A stretch of 64,000 bases of DNA from Halosolutus halophilus (GTDB taxonomy: Archaea; Halobacteriota; Halobacteria; Halobacteriales; Natrialbaceae): NCBI RefSeq assembly GCF_022869805.1, contig NZ_CP094974.1:4278001-4342000 (forward strand). The letters run 5' to 3'. Shown here one piece after another: positions 17,701 to 26,816 of this stretch. Both the position numbers and the translations under genes were made by a program. Below the pieces are notes generated by a model. The model was given only the letters and a program-made list of their open reading frames with translations. It did not search any database and had not been told where the DNA came from. The stretch's first letter is position 1, and every line of letters starts with the position of its first letter.

Positions 17701-19407
17701 ACCGTCGATACCTTTACCGACGCCTTCGCGGGCTCGCGGGTGACGGTCCAGGCCGAAGATCGCCACGGGACCGTCGACGGGTACGGCACCGCCGAGGTCG
17801 CCGCCGTCGAAGTGGGCGGCGTCTGGAGCGCCGCTTCGGACGCAATCCGGGCCCAGGGGATCACGCACACCGCGATCGAACGCGATCTCGGCTTCCTCCA
17901 GGGGATGACGACCGGGGCCGGCGAATCGATCGACGGCCTGCGCGCGCTGTACAACGAGCCCGTCGAGACCATCGCCGCGCTGCGGGAGATTCCCAACGCC
18001 ATCCTCAACCTCGACGAGATCATCGCGTCGATGCCCGACGCGATCGACGCCCAGCAGGAGCGCAACAACCCCCACGATCCCGAGGAAGACGAGGACCTCT
18101 ACGAAGCGTACCGCCAGGGCTGGTACGGCGGCTACCTCTCCTGGTTCGTCGTCGAGGCCGTCATCCCGGCCGGCGAGGCAGGTAAGGCCCTCTCGAGTTC
18201 CAAGCGGGTCCAGTCGGCCGTCGACACCATCAGCACGCCCCAGATGCGCCGGGCGGCCCAGATGGCGGGTCGAGCGAGTCACACCGCGAAAGCGCCGGTG
18301 CGGTACAGTCGGTATCAGCTCTCACGGGCGCTCGCCGGAACCTTCTCGCTGGGGGACGACGCCGTGAGTCGGCTTCTTGGCCCGGGTCGATCCACCGGGA
18401 AACAGGTCGATAATGTAAAAACCGCGGGCAAACTCGACGAGCAAACCGTCAGAATCGTTGCGGATGGATCGGGCGAACTCGACGAGTCGTTCCGACGGGC
18501 GGTCTACAGAGCGGCCGACGACGACGCCGTTAGCTATAGTCAGATAGATCGGGCGGTACGAAAAGTCGACGAGTTAGACGGCGTTCACCGACAGCGCACG
18601 AAGGAACTCATCGCCGACGCACCTGGTGCGGGCGTCAAATTCGTCGACGAAATCGACGCGAATACGATACGACGTCTTACAGATTACGACGGCGATAGCG
18701 CTGCAGGAATGCGGGAGTCACTCGCGAGACACTACAGCAGTGGCACCGTGACGGACGATCAAATCGATGCGTTCGGGCGAAATCTGAACGACCTTCACGG
18801 AAACGTGGACGGCGTCGAAGGCGTGATTGCAAAGGACATCGCTCCACCGTCCAGCACGAACAACGTTCGAGGCGCTCTCTACGAATTCCGTGTCGCAAAC
18901 GAGTACGTCGACAACCCAAACAACGTCAGATATATTGGGAAAGAATACGACGGGATCGACGCGACTGAGCTCACTGACGACCAGTTCGATCGAATCATCG
19001 ACGAGATTAGCTTTGCAGATGCGGACACCAGAGCGGAAAGATTGCGTATAATCGATAATGCTCTCGGTGGTGGCCCTGAGCTCGATGTCGTGAAAACGAA
19101 CGGTAAGTATCTCGAAGCGAAGTCGAGCACAGGTGCGGTCCGGTACCGGGACATTCGGGAGAAAATAATTCGGTACAAGGCGCAACAGGCCAAAGGAAAT
19201 ATCGATCCATCTGCCCAGATGGAAGTCGTTGCTCCAGATGGAGCATTCACCAAGCAAAATGGAGGGCTAAATAAGATCGGAAAGCTGATCGAGGAAACTG
19301 ACGGTGTGACCAAAGGAACTCTCGATTCACTCGGAGAACCATCCCCCAGTACCACATCGATATACGGACCGGGTGTCATCGGCACTCCTGCACAAGGGGC
19401 TCCATAA
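14746..19407 (+). CDS. Giant secreted VWA protein with C-terminal PD-(D/E)xK nuclease-like domain (candidate polymorphic toxin)
   Basis: 1553 residues. Residues 1-28 are a Sec signal peptide ending ALAS. Then come a Gly/Pro/Asp-rich linker (50-80), helical and beta-rich regions (80-520), and a VWA domain (about 544-708) with an intact MIDAS: D550-S552-S554 in DESGS, and later LLSDGHTN. Five Ca-binding DxxGDGxxD-type repeats lie between about 720 and 890 (for example DTDGDGVSDVDE). A helical pre-toxin-like region (about 1030-1200) contains GWYGGYLSWFVVEAVIPAGEAG without reaching a clear TM anchor. The C-terminal about 330 residues have AT-richer codon use and end in a restriction-endonuclease-like motif set: E1380 (ALYEFRVA), D1447 (PELDVV) and E1457-x-K1459 (YLEAKSS). 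No C-terminal sorting anchor is visible. The downstream gene is a candidate immunity gene. Domain boundaries are read by eye; toxin function is inferred. Confidence 0.8.
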   Translation: MGFSKERLGAVLFAVLMATSLVAMPALASGPSASAADERTTAFAAQTGGSPGADDGPPGRSGGGPPGQDGGPPGHDRGDANVTIPDLEANTTLEAIVSATERLGELEIDGDDAATTPANDTVEAVNASLQEYRRVRYADSRAAFEHLAEAQRALATLRGEVDGEDEAIVDAISADLYAAGNATARLAVSDANVVVAANEGGFRDPGQRQKAESALGNAVDALDRADETVSRDAPGGGKGKKNGKSTGPDRTISPDDRAKALTHLENAWKHAERALDTVEANSEPSLSLSQGRAFERNGTVLVQLGATLTDVRPYAYDEANVTVDGDADAEPLSLVAGESAGSIASGTTLVDVGPDLENVTVTVTATAAHDADRTVEATHEIRVDEDDVIPDRPAPDEYREVEVSDESSGVSVDVGGDGLHETDISITDETPETDDAYRAGPMVRIESQRDIDEATVEIPLDETALEREGNLSIATWDPDSDEPWTPVETEIDHDNGTATAEVDHFSFFSVFWIEEWEDETSDTITLDDNATDGGNGGAEFELIDVMFVVDESGSMGGSRIRNAREASKRFVGALTDEEQAGLVGYAYGGSLKHRLTRDHDSLNQSIDDLNAGGSTNTGAGLQEALDEFERNGWENRSQTIILLSDGHTNRGPDPVGVAETAADRGIEISTIGVGNGIDENELREIAATTGGDFYHVENADDLPETFERVAENETQVQLQDTNRDGIPDLVAEMNLSMPTGGPGVVGEPLDLDPIALDTSGDGIRDNETVDIDYRVFQEDNETKLYASVAYAEHHPARIDTTGDGLTDAEQLEEREIRYTASREDSLDLLSELEGADDVDDLDGLEDDLLETDRVTADPLVNDTDGDGVSDVDEVQLGTNPESRDTTGDGISDGEALDRGDDPTLFDIAPPEITVTYATFNDPDADLSGWDPRDWSVRVSGSYEVEFFVYDPAGLDEARVVRDGDVEETVSLSGTSDDGDVEFEIGTVDTFTDAFAGSRVTVQAEDRHGTVDGYGTAEVAAVEVGGVWSAASDAIRAQGITHTAIERDLGFLQGMTTGAGESIDGLRALYNEPVETIAALREIPNAILNLDEIIASMPDAIDAQQERNNPHDPEEDEDLYEAYRQGWYGGYLSWFVVEAVIPAGEAGKALSSSKRVQSAVDTISTPQMRRAAQMAGRASHTAKAPVRYSRYQLSRALAGTFSLGDDAVSRLLGPGRSTGKQVDNVKTAGKLDEQTVRIVADGSGELDESFRRAVYRAADDDAVSYSQIDRAVRKVDELDGVHRQRTKELIADAPGAGVKFVDEIDANTIRRLTDYDGDSAAGMRESLARHYSSGTVTDDQIDAFGRNLNDLHGNVDGVEGVIAKDIAPPSSTNNVRGALYEFRVANEYVDNPNNVRYIGKEYDGIDATELTDDQFDRIIDEISFADADTRAERLRIIDNALGGGPELDVVKTNGKYLEAKSSTGAVRYRDIREKIIRYKAQQAKGNIDPSAQMEVVAPDGAFTKQNGGLNKIGKLIEETDGVTKGTLDSLGEPSPSTTSIYGPGVIGTPAQGAP

Positions 19408-19570
19408 ACGCCCTCTCAGCAGCTTTCTATCTGGATATTTATAGCGGTACCATCATAGAATGGAAAGACTGAAACGATAGAGTGTTCGAACCGATTCAGC
19501 TATCCGCACACAATTTTATCTGAATGGAGAATGATAGTAAACGCATACTGCGGTCGGAGTGTGAAATTCA

Positions 19571-20281
19571 ATGGCAAGAACGATCGATAATCTGTCATCT
19601 GAAGAAGATATTTATATTTATTTCATCTATCAAGATGGCGAACGCGATTCGCTAAAAAACGCACACAGGGCTGCATTCGACCAGCACAGCGAGTTTGGGA
19701 CTATAGGAGGGATCATCACAACAGATCACGGAGATATCGAAATCCTCACCGATTATGTTTCAGGAATTACTAACATGTCTTACAAATATAATTATATATA
19801 CGAAGACAATGATACATCAGTCAATTTGTGGTATTCTCCACTGATTACGTATGCGGTTAGACCCTCGTTTCTGTATGAGAAAGATGATCGCATAACCGAC
19901 TCGCTCGACGACGAAGCGCTCGATACGTTGATCGAAAGTGTCAGTACTGGCTATACCGCCACGGACGATCGTCCCATCGCGATCTACGTTGAAACGCCGA
20001 AACATCGCTTCTACGAGGGCGAGGTCAAACAGCCGCCCGTTACGGCCGAGTCGCTCACTCACGACGAGTACGCCTGCCTGAGTTGGCTGACGGTCTTCAC
20101 TCCACCGATGGTCGAAACATATGGTCGTGAAACGCTGTTGTCCGCACCAGCCTATCGCATCGAAGAACTCGATGGCGGCGCGATCATACTCGTCTGTCAC
20201 GACAAGCCGCTCGACTGGGACACCGATTGCCGCGCTGTCGCCGATCACATCGGCCTTCCGCTATTACAGGATTTGATGTAG
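19571..20281 (+). CDS. Candidate immunity protein for the upstream nuclease-like toxin; unknown family
   Basis: 236-residue acidic cytosolic protein with no signal peptide or membrane helix. I recognise no known domain. The N-terminal half is rich in Tyr/Ile/Asp and coded by AT-rich DNA (IYIYFIYQDGERD; NYIYEDND). From about residue 120 codons return to high GC (TDDRPIAIYVETPKHRFYEGE; LSWLTVFTPPMVE). It lies 163 bases after the toxin-like gene on the same strand, with its own AT-rich leader, exactly where polymorphic-toxin immunity genes sit. Position, lack of secretion signal and matching odd composition support this role; no sequence motif proves it. It could instead be an unrelated acquired gene. 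Confidence 0.55.
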   Translation: MARTIDNLSSEEDIYIYFIYQDGERDSLKNAHRAAFDQHSEFGTIGGIITTDHGDIEILTDYVSGITNMSYKYNYIYEDNDTSVNLWYSPLITYAVRPSFLYEKDDRITDSLDDEALDTLIESVSTGYTATDDRPIAIYVETPKHRFYEGEVKQPPVTAESLTHDEYACLSWLTVFTPPMVETYGRETLLSAPAYRIEELDGGAIILVCHDKPLDWDTDCRAVADHIGLPLLQDLM

Positions 20282-20330
20282 CCGATCGTCATTTTTTTGA
20301 TATCAAGTTCGGCTATACGAAGCAATAGAA

Positions 20331-20624
20331 ATGGAAGATATCGAATTTACCCATAACGAACTCGAAACCGACGGGGAGTCGGTCCTGCTTCCGGACCCGA
20401 TTCAGAACATCATGACGATCGATGACCTGGTGATAGTACTATTTCGACCACCTGATGACGAGGCAAGCGGTAGAAATAGCAGAGCCTTCGATCGATCCGG
20501 AACGGTGGTTGGTAGAACCTGCAACGATGCCAACGGGATGAGAAACTCGTATCGAACCTGTTCAGACACAGTGACGAGATCGACTTCGAACGCGTCGTCG
20601 ACGACCTCGAGGAACTGAGTCTTC
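20331..20624 (+). pseudogene. Degraded small gene, possibly a second immunity-type gene
   Basis: The frame opening at 20331 gives an orderly N-terminus (MEDIEFTHNELETDG, then IDDLVIVLFRPPDDEASGRN and AFDRSGTVV) that resembles small haloarchaeal proteins carrying a D-D-x-V-I-V-L-x-x-P-P-D-D pattern, recalled and not searched. After about residue 65 the frame turns into Ser/Thr/Arg-rich sequence, while another frame of the same DNA reads SNLFRHSDEIDFERVVDDLEEL, which looks like real protein. A frameshift near 20520-20545 would join the two. The recovered frame runs into the 3' end of alaS. I read it as a frameshifted remnant. No stop falls inside the annotated frame before 20618. Confidence 0.45.
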
Positions 20625-23399
20625 CTACGCGTCCTGGACCTGCCGCAACACGTCCGGCGCGTCCTCGAGCGCGTCGTCGAGGTCCTCGACGTTGGGCCCG
20701 CCACCCTGTGCGAAGTCCGGCGGACCGCCGCCACCGCCGCCGACGCGGCCGGCGAGTTCGCCGACGACCTCGCCGGCGTTGACGCCCACGCCGTCGGGGA
20801 CGGCGACGACGAACTGGGCACCGCTCTCGCCGCTGCCGAGGACGGCGATCTTGCCCTCGCCGGCGATCGCGTTCGCGGTCGCGCGCAGTTCGTCCATATC
20901 GGCGTCGATCCGATCCACGACGGCCGTCGTGTCGCCGACCGCGACCTCCTCACCGCCGCCTCCGCCGCCGGCGCGGGCGGCGGCGAGCTGTTCTTTCAGG
21001 TCCTCGATCTGCTTGCCCCGATCCTTCCACTCCTCGAAGAACCGCTCGGCGGTGTCGGGAACCTCCTCGGGCGAGACGTCGAGAATTTCGGCGGCCTCGT
21101 AGAGGGCGTCTTCTTTCACCTGGGTCGCCTCGATTGCGGCCTCGCCGGCTGCGAAGGTGATCCGCTCGACGCCGTCCTGGACGCGCTCGGCGTTCAGAAT
21201 CTTGATCGCGCCGATGTCGCCGGTCCGGGCGACGTGCGTGCCACCGCAGGCCTGGACGTCCTCGTCGACGTGGATCAGCCGGATCTGCTCGCCCGGCGGG
21301 ATGCCGCCCTGGTAGAGATCGAAGCCGTGTTCGGCCTCCGCGTCGTGGCGATCGGGCCACTCCTGCGACACGGTGGTGTTGTCCATCACGATCTCGTTGG
21401 CGAGGCGTTCGATTCGCTTGACGTCCGCGCGATCGATCCGCTCGTAGTGACGCAGGTCGATCCGGGAACTCTCGACGCCCTTCTGGGCCCCGGCCTGGCG
21501 GACGTGATCGCCGAGCACCTGTCGTGCGGCGTGGATGACGATGTGGGTCGCCGTGTGGTGGCGCATGAGCTGCCGACGGCGGCCGCCGTCGACCTGCCCG
21601 TTGACGAACTCGCCCTTGCCGGGGCTCTCGTCGGTGCGGTGGAGGATCACGCCGTCCTCGATCTGGACGTCCTCGACCTCGACGGTGACGTCGTCGGTCG
21701 AGAGCGTCCCGGTGTCTGCGGGCTGGCCGCCGCCCTCGGGATAGAACATCGTCTGGTCGAGGACGACGTCGTAGCCGTCCTCGCGCTCGAAGATGTCCAG
21801 GACGACTGCCTCGAACTGGGTTCGCTGCTGGTCGTCGTAGTAGAGTTTCTCCGTCTCCGGGAGGTCCTCGAAGCGATCGTCGCCCTCCTCGGCGACCGTC
21901 TCGACGCCCTCGGGGGTGTCGTGACGCTGGGCGACGAGGCTGTAGAAGTCGTCGGGGACGTCGACGTCCGCGCCGGCCTCTTCGGCGATCTCCGCGACCA
22001 TGTCGGGCTGGATGCCGTGGGAGTCGTAGAGTTCGATCAGTTCGTCGGTCGGGATCGGCTTCCCCCTCTTCGCGTACTCCTCGGCGAGGCTCTCGACTCG
22101 CCGACCGCCGCGTTCCAGCGTCTCGCGGTACTTCTCGACCTCGGTCCGGACGATGTCGCGGATGGTGTCGCGGTTCTCGTACTCGAGGCGCTCGGCCTGC
22201 ATGTCGACGAGTTCGTCCAGCGGGGCGTCGACGCCGACGTTGTCACACAGCCGCTTCGTCCGCCGGAGCACCATTCGCGCGAGATAGCCCGTGCCGACGT
22301 TCGAGGGGACGATACCGTCGCCCAGCATGTACGCGAGGGTCCGGCAGTGGTCCGCGATCGCGTAGATGTCCTCGAGCGGTTCGACCAGATCGCGGAGTTC
22401 GTCCGTGGAGACGTCCAGTTGCGCGGCGATATCGTCGCGGGCGGCCTCGACGTCGTCGACGTCGTCGATGTCGAGCTGTCCCGAGAGCCGGGCGGCGCGG
22501 TTGACGAGTTCGGCCTCCTCGTCGGTGTGCTCGATCGCCGCGTTGTCCCTCAGGAACGCGATCATGTCGGGGTAGATCGCCTCGTAGACCGTCGGGGTCC
22601 CCTGGCTCATCCAGGTCCAGCGTTCGAGTCCGTACCCCGTGTCGACGACGTAGGTGTCCATGTAGGAGTAGCGGTTCCCGTCCTTGAGTTCGTACTCGCC
22701 CTCGGGGTCCTGCTCCATGCACATGAAGACCAGCGTGGCGAGTTCGAGTCCCCTGTAGATGACCTCGATCGCGGGACCCGCGTTACCGCCGCCGACCCAC
22801 GGATCCTCGATGTAGGTGACGTCGGTGACGTCCGCGCCCATCGAGTCGAGGAGTTCGTCGCAGAGTTCGACGGTGCGGTCCTTCCAGTAGACCTCGCCCT
22901 CGTAGGCGTACTCCTCGTCGGCGTCCTCGCGCACGTTGAACGCGTGGTGGGCCATCATTTCGAAGGCCATCGTGTGCCGGCCCGTCTTGCCGACGTTGTC
23001 GATGTCCTGCATCCGGATGCAGGGCTGGGAGATGGTCAGCGGGTTGGCCGGCGGCGGCGTCTCGCCGCTCGTGACCAGCGGCTGGAAGTCGTAGATCGAC
23101 GCCTGCGTGAGCAGGACGTCGTCTCGCCAGCGGTTGGCCGCGACGGGGTACGGATCGATCCGCTCGTGGCCGTGGTCCTCGAAGAACGAGAGGAACGCCT
23201 CGCGCATCTCCGACAGACTGTGCTCCTCCGCGAATCCGGGCTCGCCGATGAAGTCGTACTCCGCACACGGCGGCTCACCACAGGTCTCGCGGTCGTGGTC
23301 GCGCGTCCAGAAGTGAGCCCCGCAGTCGGGACACTCCTTGCGCTCGAATCCTTCCTCCTCGAAGTACTCGAGGCGGTATTCCTCCGCCAGTTCGCTCAT
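20625..23399 (-). CDS. alaS: Alanyl-tRNA synthetase
   Basis: 924 residues, the usual length of archaeal AlaRS; charges tRNA-Ala in the cytosol. It begins with the archaeal N-terminal extension ([13 protein letters not shown] with paired cysteines, CGEPPC). The class II catalytic core follows: ALL-type motif [18 protein letters not shown] and the glycine-rich [14 protein letters not shown]. The editing/second domain has the zinc ligands HHTATH and [13 protein letters not shown]. The C-terminal C-Ala region is helical with a Gly-rich hinge ([10 protein letters not shown] and [11 protein letters not shown]). Single gene; the broken immunity-like gene converges on its 3' end. Start ATG at 23399 gives the conserved N-terminus. 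Confidence 0.97.
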   Translation of the reverse strand: MSELAEEYRLEYFEEEGFERKECPDCGAHFWTRDHDRETCGEPPCAEYDFIGEPGFAEEHSLSEMREAFLSFFEDHGHERIDPYPVAANRWRDDVLLTQASIYDFQPLVTSGETPPPANPLTISQPCIRMQDIDNVGKTGRHTMAFEMMAHHAFNVREDADEEYAYEGEVYWKDRTVELCDELLDSMGADVTDVTYIEDPWVGGGNAGPAIEVIYRGLELATLVFMCMEQDPEGEYELKDGNRYSYMDTYVVDTGYGLERWTWMSQGTPTVYEAIYPDMIAFLRDNAAIEHTDEEAELVNRAARLSGQLDIDDVDDVEAARDDIAAQLDVSTDELRDLVEPLEDIYAIADHCRTLAYMLGDGIVPSNVGTGYLARMVLRRTKRLCDNVGVDAPLDELVDMQAERLEYENRDTIRDIVRTEVEKYRETLERGGRRVESLAEEYAKRGKPIPTDELIELYDSHGIQPDMVAEIAEEAGADVDVPDDFYSLVAQRHDTPEGVETVAEEGDDRFEDLPETEKLYYDDQQRTQFEAVVLDIFEREDGYDVVLDQTMFYPEGGGQPADTGTLSTDDVTVEVEDVQIEDGVILHRTDESPGKGEFVNGQVDGGRRRQLMRHHTATHIVIHAARQVLGDHVRQAGAQKGVESSRIDLRHYERIDRADVKRIERLANEIVMDNTTVSQEWPDRHDAEAEHGFDLYQGGIPPGEQIRLIHVDEDVQACGGTHVARTGDIGAIKILNAERVQDGVERITFAAGEAAIEATQVKEDALYEAAEILDVSPEEVPDTAERFFEEWKDRGKQIEDLKEQLAAARAGGGGGGEEVAVGDTTAVVDRIDADMDELRATANAIAGEGKIAVLGSGESGAQFVVAVPDGVGVNAGEVVGELAGRVGGGGGGPPDFAQGGGPNVEDLDDALEDAPDVLRQVQDA

Positions 23400-23609
23400 T
23401 GTACGTGTTTGACCGTGCAGCGGGTAAAACAGTTCCGCAACTGGTATGCCACGTCGTTCTCGCGACGGGAGTTCGGGCGATACAGCCCGTGAACCGACGC
23501 TCGAACCGGCGTTCTGTTTGTATTATACCTCACGCGGAATTCGACCATCGCCGCCTCTCGCCGCGGCTCACAGATAACGGTTTTTATGTGAGTATTCCAG
23601 ATAGACCGT

Positions 23610-24176
23610 ATGAAACGCCGCACGGTCCTCGCGGGCACTGGAAGCGGCCTTTCTTCCCTCGTTGTCGGGTGTCTACAGGAGACGAACGACACCGAACCGG
23701 ACGAGAGTAGCACTGAGACGTACGAACTCGTGCAGTTTAGTGCCCCGACCGGAACCTCTGACTGGGCCGGTCACGAAGAACGGTCGGGATATCTCGAATT
23801 CTATGGCTCGACGGATGTCGCATTTGCCAACCTCGACTTCAACTACGTCGAGGAAGAGCGACGGGACGCGGTCGAATCCTTCGTCGAGGAAACCGAGTTC
23901 GACGACGAAGCCCTCCTGTACATCGCTTCAAGAGGCCCAGATACGTCATACACGGAAATTGCCGTTGAGGAACTCGAAACCGATGCTGGCGTTATTATCG
24001 GGACAGCAAGAGCAAAAAGACCGCAAAACGGCGGCGGCGGTGGCGGCAGTGCGGTTACCTATCCCTCGGCTCTCGTTCGCATCATCGGTCCGATGGAGGC
24101 ACCCGAACGAGCCGAAATAACAGTCGTTGACGGTTGGGGTGAAAAAACCGAACTTGTGGCAGAGATGCAACGATAA
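23610..24176 (+). CDS. Haloarchaeal lipoprotein of unknown function
   Basis: 188 residues. The N-terminus MKRRTVLAGTGSG is a short Tat-type signal, and LVVGC is a lipobox, so the mature protein is probably anchored on the outer face of the membrane. The soluble part is acidic with a mixed alpha/beta look (VEEERRDAVESFVEETEFDDEALLYIAS) and a short Gly-run linker (GGGGGG, residues about 140-145) before a final beta segment (ITVVDGWGEKTELVAEMQR). No known domain recognised. Stand-alone, divergent from alaS. An AT-richer stretch before 23610 (GTTTTTATGTG) could be its TATA element. Confidence 0.78.
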   Translation: MKRRTVLAGTGSGLSSLVVGCLQETNDTEPDESSTETYELVQFSAPTGTSDWAGHEERSGYLEFYGSTDVAFANLDFNYVEEERRDAVESFVEETEFDDEALLYIASRGPDTSYTEIAVEELETDAGVIIGTARAKRPQNGGGGGGSAVTYPSALVRIIGPMEAPERAEITVVDGWGEKTELVAEMQR

Positions 24177-24293
24177 GCCCACCAACCGATTACAGGTAGC
24201 TGCCGTGGTGAGTGACCGGTACATATTTAGTGCCGTTCGCTCGCTGTCTGTGACGAGGACCTGCCCACAGCACGCACCGATCGGCCCACTCAC

Positions 24294-25808
24294 ATGATCG
24301 ACATCGTCCTGTACGTCGCGGCAACCGAATCCGACGCCGTCTCGGGGGCCGCCGACCTCGAGCGCGTCGCCGCCGGCCCCTCCGTAGTGCCGGCCGTCTC
24401 GATCGAGACGATCCGCGAGCGAGCGCCGGCGGCCGACTGCGTCGTCTTCGCGGAGACGCCGACGACCGCAGCCGGTGCGCACCTGCTGGACGTGATCGAG
24501 GCCTGCGACGCGACGCCGCTGGTGCTCTACACCGATTCGGAGTACGCGCCGACGACCGCGCGAGCAACCGACGGGATCGATGGGTACGTCCGTCGCGACG
24601 GTGATCGAGCCACCATACACCTCGTCGACGAAATCCGCTGGGTGTGCCACGAACCGGAACGCGGGACCGCGCAGGCACCGATCCCGATCGAACCGCCAGG
24701 CGAGACACCCTCGAGCGAACCGGACGAGGACTGGTTCGAACCCCTTCTCGATGCTATTCCGGACCCCGCCGTTCGGTACGCGATCCCGGACGGCGACGCC
24801 GTCGTCCGAAACGTCAACACGGCCTTCGAGGACGCGTTCGGGGACGATCGTGCGACGCTCCGCGGGACGCCGCTCGCGGACCACTACGTCCTCGATTCCA
24901 TCGCGGACGCGCCGCCGGTCGGGCAGCATGCGGCCGACGACCCGCTCCGCGTCGTCGAACACTGCGAGACCACGGACGGTCACCGGACCCTCCTCGTCAC
25001 CGCCGTCGCGCTCGAGCGTGAGGACGAGTCGACCGGCGGACTCGCAACGTTGAGGGACGTCACCGAACGAAAGCGCCGCAAACGGGAACTCGCCGCCCAG
25101 CGGAAGCGATTCGAGAAGTTCGAGCGGATCGTCGAGGGAGAACTCCGCGACCTGCTCAACGTGGCGGAGGCCTATCTCATGGTCGCACAGGAGACGGACG
25201 ATCCGGACCACTTCGCGGAGGTCGAGACGGCCCACGACCGACTCGTCGAGTGGATCGACACCCTGTCCACACTCGCGCGCCGGCGGGACGTGATCGCCAC
25301 CGTCGAACCCGTCGCCCTGCAGGACGTCACCCGCCGCGCGTTGGCGCGACTGGACGGAGAGGCCGATCTGAACCTCCACCTCGAGGACGATCGCCTGCTC
25401 GAGGCGGACAAGGAACGGCTGACGGACGTTCTCGAGTACCTGTTCCGGACCGCCGAACCGGACGTCGGGACCGGGTCCGACGCTGCCGGCAAGCCCGACA
25501 GCGGCGGGCCGGTCACGATCCGCGTCGGCACGTGTTCGGACGGGTTCTTCGTCGCTGACGACGGCGCCACCGTCACGGAGGAACAGCGCGAGATGCTACT
25601 CGAACCGGATACCGAGACGGGCGATCGACGGGGCTACGCCCTGGCGATCGTGCGACGAATCGCCGAGGCCCACGGCTGGTCGGTGGCGATCGACGAGAGC
25701 GACGCGGGCGGCACGCGCGTCGAGTTCAGCGGGGCAGCAGCCGACGCGACGGACGTCTTTCCCGATTCGCTTCAGGAGCCGGTGATCGATCGGGACGTCG
25801 ACCGGTGA
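24294..25808 (+). CDS. PAS-domain histidine-kinase-like protein with degenerate kinase motifs
   Basis: 504 residues, cytosolic. Residues 1-115 look like a receiver-type or HalX-less fold (IVLYVAATESDA start), 145-265 are a PAS domain (LLDAIPDPAVRYAI, VTERKRRKRELAAQ), then a dimerisation helix and HATPase-like region. The H-box, usually SHDLRNPL in haloarchaeal kinases, reads VEGELRDLL, with Glu for the phospho-acceptor His. The N-box LFRNA is LFRTA, and the DDGPGI ATP-lid motif is DDGATV. It therefore probably does not autophosphorylate. The late GYALAIVRRIAEAHGW helix is kept. It may act as a sensor or scaffold partner to an active kinase. A TATA-like CATATTTA lies about 70 bases upstream. 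Confidence 0.82.
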   Translation: MIDIVLYVAATESDAVSGAADLERVAAGPSVVPAVSIETIRERAPAADCVVFAETPTTAAGAHLLDVIEACDATPLVLYTDSEYAPTTARATDGIDGYVRRDGDRATIHLVDEIRWVCHEPERGTAQAPIPIEPPGETPSSEPDEDWFEPLLDAIPDPAVRYAIPDGDAVVRNVNTAFEDAFGDDRATLRGTPLADHYVLDSIADAPPVGQHAADDPLRVVEHCETTDGHRTLLVTAVALEREDESTGGLATLRDVTERKRRKRELAAQRKRFEKFERIVEGELRDLLNVAEAYLMVAQETDDPDHFAEVETAHDRLVEWIDTLSTLARRRDVIATVEPVALQDVTRRALARLDGEADLNLHLEDDRLLEADKERLTDVLEYLFRTAEPDVGTGSDAAGKPDSGGPVTIRVGTCSDGFFVADDGATVTEEQREMLLEPDTETGDRRGYALAIVRRIAEAHGWSVAIDESDAGGTRVEFSGAAADATDVFPDSLQEPVIDRDVDR

Positions 25809-25826
25809 TCGATCGGGACGCCGACC
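25781..25826 (+). repeat. 23-base tandem duplication across a stop codon
   Basis: Two copies of a 23-base unit (25781-25803 and 25804-25826, one mismatch) cover the last codons and stop of the PAS protein and extend to the end of rfcS. The stop codon lies in the second copy. Confidence 0.85.
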
Positions 25827-25829
25827 GGG

Positions 25830-26816
25830 TTATTCCTCGAGTGCCAGCGACGCGAGCAGCGCTTCCAGTTGTAGCCGCTCGTTGGCCCCCTCGGTGATCC
25901 GGTAGTCCACTTCGCCGAGTCGCTCGAGCAGATGCACCGTCGTCCGCTCGGGGACGTCGAACTCCCACGCGGAGCGGTGAAGCTGGTCGATGACGTCCCC
26001 GCCGGCGAGACCGCGATCGGTCAGCAGATCGTCCAGCGCCGCACGGGCGGCCGTGAAGTCGCCGTCGATCGCGTGCTCGACCATCGCTTCGACTTCCTCG
26101 GGGCGGGCCGTCGAGGTGAGCGCGAAGACGGTGTCCTCGTCGACGGTCTCGCCCATTACTGCGGCGGCCTGCAGGGCGTTGATCGCCTTGCGCATGTCGC
26201 CGTCGGCCGCGTAGACGAGCGCGTCGACGCCGTCGTCGGTCACCTCGATCGCCTCGGTCTCGGCGATCTCGCGCACCTGCGCCTCGATCGCCTCCCCGGA
26301 GAGTTCGGTAAAGCGGAAGACTGCGCACCGCGACTGGATGGGGTCGATGATCTGGCTCGAGTAGTTACACGAGAGGATGAACCGGGTGTTGTTCGAGAAC
26401 TGCTCCATCGTTCGGCGCAGCGCGGATTGGGCGTCGCTGGTCAGCGCGTCGGCCTCGTCCAGGAAGATGATTCGGTGGTCGTAGCCGCCGAAGGAGGAGC
26501 GCGCGAAGTCCTTGATCCGATCGCGAACGACGTCGATCCCGCGCTGGTCGGAGGCGTTGAGTTCGAGGAAGTTCTCGCGCCAGTCGTTACCGTATATTTC
26601 GCGGGCTACAGCCTGTGACGCGGTGGTTTTTCCGGTTCCGGCCGGCCCCGCAAACATGAGGTGGGGGAGGTCGTCCTGCTCGACGTACCGCTGCAGTCGC
26701 GGGATGATATTCTCGTGGCCCTTGATCTCGTCGAGCCGTTCCGGCCGGTACTTCTCGATCCAGACCTCGGTCTTGCCGGGAGTCGGCTCCGCCGCCTCGG
26801 CGTCGGCCTCGCTCAT
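25830..26816 (-). CDS. rfcS: Replication factor C small subunit
   Basis: 328-residue AAA+ subunit of the clamp loader that places PCNA on primed DNA. Motifs: [17 protein letters not shown] (N-terminal RFC box), Walker [12 protein letters not shown], Walker [11 protein letters not shown], sensor 1 [12 protein letters not shown] and the arginine-finger/SRC motif [12 protein letters not shown] at 26816 is chosen because it gives the family N-terminus ([19 protein letters not shown]); a longer frame to 26936 reads through promoter-like DNA. A TATA-like GATTTATCTG lies about 25 bases before this ATG. Length fits inteinless haloarchaeal RfcS. Confidence 0.95.
   Translation of the reverse strand: MSEADAEAAEPTPGKTEVWIEKYRPERLDEIKGHENIIPRLQRYVEQDDLPHLMFAGPAGTGKTTASQAVAREIYGNDWRENFLELNASDQRGIDVVRDRIKDFARSSFGGYDHRIIFLDEADALTSDAQSALRRTMEQFSNNTRFILSCNYSSQIIDPIQSRCAVFRFTELSGEAIEAQVREIAETEAIEVTDDGVDALVYAADGDMRKAINALQAAAVMGETVDEDTVFALTSTARPEEVEAMVEHAIDGDFTAARAALDDLLTDRGLAGGDVIDQLHRSAWEFDVPERTTVHLLERLGEVDYRITEGANERLQLEALLASLALEE

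Noticed and set aside
14767-18282. 1171-residue open frame on the - strand opposite the VWA protein
   Set aside because: Typical antisense shadow of a GC-rich acidic gene; repetitive Val/Arg/Asp composition, no domain, and the + strand gene has clear domains.
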